Source: Eikenella sp963515595 | Lineage (GTDB): Bacteria > Pseudomonadota > Gammaproteobacteria > Burkholderiales > Neisseriaceae | Reading direction: 5' to 3' | NCBI GenBank assembly: GCA_963515595.1 | Contig: CAUPYH010000012.1 | Coordinates: 1 to 31,994 of the forward strand | DNA length: 31,994 bases | Shown: positions 28,851 to 31,994 of the stretch, piece by piece | Layout: each line of letters starts with the position of its first letter | How positions within the stretch are numbered: the first letter of the stretch is position 1 | Notes under the pieces: generated by a model | Database searches by the model: none | Told to the model about the DNA's origin: nothing | The model's input: the letters and a program-made list of their open reading frames with translations, nothing else | Translations under genes and position numbers: made by a program

Positions 28851-28927
28851 GGCGGCTAGCCGCAGACAGTACAAATAGTACGGCAAGGCGAGCCAACGCT
28901 GTACTGGTTTAAATTTAATTCACTATA
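28822..28927. mobile_element. Correia-type (NEMIS/CREE) miniature element, 106 bp
   Basis: The left end is TATAGTGGATTAAATTTAAA and the right end is TTTAAATTTAATTCACTATA, near-perfect terminal inverted repeats with TA at both tips. The interior reads TCAGGACAAGGCGGCTAGCC, GCAGACAGTACAAATAGTAC, GGCAAGGCGAGCCAACGCTG. This is the known short form of the Correia repeat of Neisseria, lacking the internal segment of the roughly 155-bp form. The element has no ORF. Such elements are copied into mRNA, fold into long stems and can be cut by RNase III. Their ends can carry outward promoter elements. Confidence 0.85.
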
Positions 28928-29017
28928 TCTCACGTTTTATCATATCAGTTTCCCTTCCCAATCCGGCATGGCGTCCACCTATTTCAATTGGCAAGCTGCG
29001 TCTGTCGCCTTTCAAAT

Positions 29018-29030
29018 CTTCAGGTAGCCT
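29018..29030. repeat. Single DUS next to the niaP terminator
   Basis: CTTCAGGTAGCCT (12-mer TTCAGGTAGCCT at 29019-29030), an intergenic uptake sequence beside the inverted pair at 29043. Confidence 0.8.
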
Positions 29031-29042
29031 CCAGCCGTCTTT

Positions 29043-29077
29043 AAAAAGGCTACCTGAAGATTTTCAGGTAGCCTTTT
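29043..29077 (-). terminator. Inverted DUS-pair terminator after niaP
   Basis: AAAAAGGCTACCTGAA, then TTTTCAGGTAGCCTTTT, a 16-pair stem with a tiny loop, 16 bases after the niaP stop. On the minus strand it ends in a T run. Confidence 0.85.
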
Positions 29078-29092
29078 CCGCGCTTTATGCCG

Positions 29093-30412
29093 CTAATTTG
29101 CGCTGATTTCCTCCAGCGTGCGCCCCTTCGTTTCCTCACCCAGCAGCACAATCACCAGCACCACCGCCGCCAGCACCGCCGCAAACATCACGAAAATCCG
29201 CGCGAAACCGCCGCTACCGCTCATACCGGCCACCACCATCGGCGCCACAATCCCGCCGATGCGCCCCACCGCGCCCGCCCAGCCAGAGCCGAAGGCGCGG
29301 AAGCGCACCGGATACAGCTCCGGCGTGTAAGTGTAGAGCACGCCCCACGCGCCCAGGTTGAAAAACGACATCAAACTGCCCCACAACATGATTTCCAGCG
29401 TAGAGCCGCTTTGGCCGAAACAGTAGGCACACACCGCACACGCACCCAAAAAGCCCGCCAACGTGGCCTTGCGCCCGATTTTCTCCACCAGCACCGCCGC
29501 CGCAAAATACCCCGGCAGCTGCGCCAGAATCATCACCAGCACATATTCAAACGTCTTCACCACTGAATAGCCCTGCCCCGCCAACAGCTTGGGCAGCCAA
29601 GTAAATATCCCGTAATAAGAAAACACGATGCCGAACCAAATCAGCCACAGCATCAGCGTGCGGCGGGCAAACGGCGGCCGCCACAGCTGCGCGAGGCGGA
29701 TTTTCTCCTTCTTCTGCACAGTCGGCACAATCATTTCCGCCGCCTGCGCCACACCCGATTCCGCCTCCAAACGGCACACCAATGCGTGCGCCTCCTCCGC
29801 CCTGCCCGCCGCAATCAGATAAGGCACCGATTCCGGCAGCCGCTTCCACACCGCAAACGCATACAAAAGCGGCACCGAGCCCGCCGCAAACGCGCTGTGC
29901 CAGCCAAACTGCGGAATCAGGAAATACGAAGCCAGCGCCGCCGCCAGCCAGCCCAAGCCCCAAAAACTCTCCAGCAGCACGATAAAGCGCCCGCGCACCT
30001 TCGGCGGCGCATACTCGCTCACCAGCGACACCGCCACCGGCAGCTGCCCGCCCAAGCCGAAGCCCACCCAGAAGCGGAAAAACAGCAGCGCGGCCAAGTT
30101 CGGCGACAACGCGCACAAACCCGTGGCCGCGCCGTAGAGCACCATGGTGCCCGCAAACACATTGCGCCGCCCGAAACGGTCGGCCGCCCAGCCGCTCAAC
30201 ACCGCGCCCAGCGCCATGCCCACAAAACCGATGCTCACCACCCAGCCCGACTGCTGCGCACTCAAGCCCCACTCTTTGGCCAAAGTCACCAACACAAACG
30301 ACACCATACCCGTGTCCATCGCATCAAACAGCCAACCCAGCCCAATTAGGGCCAGCAGGCGGTAGTGGAAACGGCTTAAAGGCAGCGCATGCAGGCGCGA
30401 CAAAATATCCAT
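29093..30412 (-). CDS. niaP: MFS transporter, NiaP-like (nicotinate/nicotinamide uptake)
   Basis: 439 residues from MDILSRLHALPLSRFHYRL. The frame is open 33 codons further upstream, but GAGGAG lies 7 bases before this ATG. It has about 12 membrane spans. Family landmarks are GLGWLFDAMDTGMVSF in TM1, the MFS loop AADRFGRRNVF, GFGLGGQLPVAVSLVSEYAP, RGRFIVLLESFWGLGWLA, FSYYGIFTWLPKLLAGQG and LGAWGVLYTYTPELYPVRFR. These closely resemble the B. subtilis niacin transporter NiaP (YceI) as I remember it. A related aromatic-acid substrate cannot be excluded. Palindromic sequence upstream (30473-30487) may be an operator. Confidence 0.82.
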   Translation of the reverse strand: MDILSRLHALPLSRFHYRLLALIGLGWLFDAMDTGMVSFVLVTLAKEWGLSAQQSGWVVSIGFVGMALGAVLSGWAADRFGRRNVFAGTMVLYGAATGLCALSPNLAALLFFRFWVGFGLGGQLPVAVSLVSEYAPPKVRGRFIVLLESFWGLGWLAAALASYFLIPQFGWHSAFAAGSVPLLYAFAVWKRLPESVPYLIAAGRAEEAHALVCRLEAESGVAQAAEMIVPTVQKKEKIRLAQLWRPPFARRTLMLWLIWFGIVFSYYGIFTWLPKLLAGQGYSVVKTFEYVLVMILAQLPGYFAAAVLVEKIGRKATLAGFLGACAVCAYCFGQSGSTLEIMLWGSLMSFFNLGAWGVLYTYTPELYPVRFRAFGSGWAGAVGRIGGIVAPMVVAGMSGSGGFARIFVMFAAVLAAVVLVIVLLGEETKGRTLEEISAN

Positions 30413-30438
30413 TGGGTTTCTCCTCGTGAAATGTGGGA

Positions 30439-30452
30439 AGGCTACCTGAAAA
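30439..30452. repeat. Single DUS upstream of niaP
   Basis: AGGCTACCTGAAAA, unpaired, 27 bases upstream of the niaP ATG, between the possible operator and the gene. Confidence 0.85.
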
Positions 30453-30472
30453 CACAGCGGCACGGTTTGAAA

Positions 30473-30487
30473 ATATCGAAACGATAT
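30473..30487 (-). promoter_or_regulatory. Candidate operator upstream of niaP
   Basis: ATATCGAAACGATAT is a perfect 6+3+6 inverted repeat 61-75 bases upstream of the niaP ATG. A related half-site (GTATCGCTATAT) lies about 25 bases further upstream. This is a plausible binding site for a niacin- or NAD-responsive regulator, but no regulator is encoded here. Confidence 0.35.
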
Positions 30488-30758
30488 AGCTGAATTTATT
30501 TCAATTTCCAATAAGCCGTATCGCTATATGCTTGGCATAAAACAGAATATGAATTAAGCGGTTTAACTGCATAAAGATAATAATGGCTCGCATTATAACG
30601 AGCCGTAACGGCACATGCCAGCCATTTGCCTCAAAGCGGCGGCAACCGGGAAAGTTTCCCGTTCCCGAAATCCCCTCACCACCATGCCACATAAATTCAG
30701 CATAATATCAACACATTCTTTGGTGAAACACCTAATCCCAAACAGTTCTGCCACGCAG

Positions 30759-30789
30759 AAAGACTACCTGAAAATTCAGGTAGCCTTTT
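30759..30789 (-). terminator. DUS-derived terminator after mnmE
   Basis: AAAGACTACCTGAA and TTCAGGTAGCCTTTT form an inverted pair. The left arm is a one-mismatch DUS (AGACTACC instead of AGGCTACC), so as RNA on the minus strand the stem keeps a G-U or mismatch. It lies about 58 bases after the mnmE stop. Confidence 0.65.
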
Positions 30790-30847
30790 GCTTACCACAA
30801 GCGGGCAACCAACCTGCAATGTGCAGTATATCCGCCTTCCAAACGCT

Positions 30848-31994
30848 CTATTTGCCGATACAGAAGCGGCTGAAAATCACGCCCAGGAGGTCGTCGGCGT
30901 TGAATTCGCCGGTGATGGTGTTGCAGGCGTTTTGTGCCAGGCGCAGGTGTTCGGCGAAGAGTTCGAGCTGCTGGCGGCCGCACAGGGCGGCGAGTTCGAG
31001 CTCGGCTTGGGCGGCTTCCAGCGCGCGCAGGTGGCGGCTGCGGGCGAGAAACAGGCTTTCGCTTTCGCCCTGCCAGCCGATTTGCCGCAGCAGCGCCTGT
31101 TTGAGCAAATCGAGCCCGGCGCCGTTTTTGGCGGAAAGTTTAATCAGGGTGTCGGCACCGCTGGGTTGGCCGCTTTGCTCGCAGCTTTCCGCCGCTTCGC
31201 CGCTGAGGTCGATTTTATTGCGGATTTCAATGCGTTTGAGCCTGGGCGGCAGCTGGGCGAGGATTTTACAGGTAGCCTCGTTCAGCCCTTCGTTCGGGTC
31301 GATGAGAATCAAGGCCACGTCTGCTTGCCGCACGGCCTGGCGGCTGCGCTCGATGCCGATTTGCTCCACCGGATCGGCAGTATCGCGCAGGCCGGCGGTG
31401 TCGATGATGTGCACAGGAATGCCTTCGAGCGTGATCTGCTCACGTACGGTGTCGCGGGTGGTGCCGGCGATGTCGGTAACGATGGCCACGTCCTCACCCG
31501 CCAAGGCGTTGAGCAGGCTGGATTTGCCCACGTTGGGCGCGCCCACCAGCACCACGTTCATGCCTTCGCGCAAAATCGCACCCTGTTCGGCTTGAGCAAG
31601 CACTCGGGCAAGACGCTCTTGCAAGGCGGCAAGGCGCTCGTCCACCTTGGCTTCGGCCAGGAAATCGATGTCTTCTTCGGGGAAATCCAGGGTGGCTTCC
31701 ACCAGCATGCGCAGGGTGATGAGTTCGTCTACCAGCTCGTGAATCTGTTGGGAAAACGCACCTTTGAGCGAACGCACGGCCAGGCGGGCGGCGGATTGGC
31801 TGGCGGCATCGATAAGGTCGGCCACGCTTTCGGCCTGCGCCAAATCGAGCTTACCGTTTAAAAAGGCGCGTTTGGTGAACTCGCCCGGTTCGGCCGGCTG
31901 CGCGCCCAGCTCAAAGCAGCGTTGCAACAGCATCTGCAGCACCACGCGCCCGCCGTGGCCGTGCAGCTCGATCACGTCTTCGCCGGTGAAGCTG
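30848..31994 (-). CDS. mnmE: tRNA modification GTPase MnmE, 5' end outside the window
   Basis: The minus-strand frame is open to the window edge and reads SFTGEDVIELHGHGGRVVLQMLLQRC at the edge, which is the N-terminal folate-binding domain of MnmE. A helical domain follows, then the G domain: GAPNVGKSSLLNALAG (P-loop), GTTRD, DTAGLRDT and NKIDL. The protein ends in CIGK, the conserved C-terminal motif with the essential Cys. With MnmG it makes the cmnm5 modification of wobble uridine in certain tRNAs. About 382 codons are present of the roughly 450 expected, so the start is missing. A one-mismatch DUS (TACAGGTAGCCT) lies at 31267-31278. Confidence 0.97.
   Translation of the reverse strand, partial: SFTGEDVIELHGHGGRVVLQMLLQRCFELGAQPAEPGEFTKRAFLNGKLDLAQAESVADLIDAASQSAARLAVRSLKGAFSQQIHELVDELITLRMLVEATLDFPEEDIDFLAEAKVDERLAALQERLARVLAQAEQGAILREGMNVVLVGAPNVGKSSLLNALAGEDVAIVTDIAGTTRDTVREQITLEGIPVHIIDTAGLRDTADPVEQIGIERSRQAVRQADVALILIDPNEGLNEATCKILAQLPPRLKRIEIRNKIDLSGEAAESCEQSGQPSGADTLIKLSAKNGAGLDLLKQALLRQIGWQGESESLFLARSRHLRALEAAQAELELAALCGRQQLELFAEHLRLAQNACNTITGEFNADDLLGVIFSRFCIGK

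Larger units (their letters stand above)
30413..30847. other. Intergenic region between niaP and mnmE
   Basis: 435 bases. It holds a DUS (30439-30452), a palindrome ATATCG-AAA-CGATAT (30473-30487), an AT-rich stretch, a small hairpin GGCTCG/CGAGCC with an 8-base loop (30585-30604), and the mnmE terminator (30759-30789). Reading frames here are short and show no motif. Confidence 0.6.

Noticed and set aside
28822..28927. The TATAGTGG inverted repeats as the ends of an insertion sequence with a transposase
   Set aside because: Only 106 bases lie between the outer ends and no transposase is encoded; it is a non-autonomous miniature element.
29786..30349. Plus-strand Arg/Gln/His-rich frames inside niaP
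   Set aside because: Antisense of a GC-rich 12-span transporter; the composition is an artefact of hydrophobic codons on the other strand.
181..30789. The many AGGCTACCTGAAA repeats as a CRISPR array
   Set aside because: Copies are scattered, in both orientations, without regular spacers, and match the DNA uptake sequence of the genus.
30788..31861. A 357-codon plus-strand frame over mnmE
   Set aside because: Antisense to the MnmE G domain and helical domain, whose motifs are all intact on the other strand.

Overview
The window comes from a member of the Neisseriaceae, most likely Eikenella. The main evidence is about 32 copies of the 12-mer AGGCTACCTGAA or its complement TTCAGGTAGCCT. This is the DNA uptake sequence (DUS) dialect known for Eikenella, distinct from ATGCCGTCTGAA of Neisseria. 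Ribosomal proteins, LysRS, WaaF and the other core proteins also look neisserial. Except for the two partial end genes (metG, mnmE), all calls are complete genes with intact reading frames.

Layout. 1-830 (+): the 3' end of metG and a small predicted lipoprotein, each followed by an inverted DUS-pair terminator. 839-4360 (-): a zf-CHCC zinc-finger protein, waaF, phrB (4-bp overlap with waaF) and a polytopic membrane protein. 4648-5659 (-): the azlCD branched-chain amino-acid exporter pair. 6054-19516 (-): one continuous ribosomal superoperon, rplC-rplD-rplW-rplB-rpsS-rplV-rpsC-rplP-rpmC-rpsQ / rplN-rplX-rplE-rpsN-rpsH-rplF-rplR-rpsE-rpmD-rplO-secY-infA-rpmJ / rpsM-rpsK-rpsD-rpoA-rplQ. It contains the S10, spc and alpha operons in canonical order, but rpsJ is not upstream of rplC. 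19825-22504 (+): a class II glutamine amidotransferase and lysS. 22791-25535 (-): secA, divergent from a DciA-like (DUF721) gene at 25850. 26429-26803 (+): a secreted DUF4431-like protein. 26993-30412 (-): bioB, an unassigned membrane/zinc-ribbon protein and a NiaP-like nicotinate transporter. 30848-31994 (-): mnmE, with its 5' end outside the window.

How the genes work together. The core is translation, transcription and Sec export: ribosomal proteins, IF-1, RNAP alpha, SecY, SecA, LysRS, MetRS and MnmE. Around it sit individual genes for LPS core synthesis (waaF), DNA repair (phrB), replication (DciA-like), amino-acid export (azlCD), biotin synthesis (bioB) and niacin uptake (niaP).

Most of the window is ordinary conserved sequence, and I see no new multi-gene system. 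The best leads are: a 106-bp Correia/NEMIS-type miniature element directly upstream of an orphan gene, plus two decayed relatives; a rplC-headed S10 operon with its own promoter and a terminator-like hairpin at the predicted transcript start; a structured 191-bp rpsQ-rplN spacer; and a 13.4-kb stretch without DUS over the ribosomal block.
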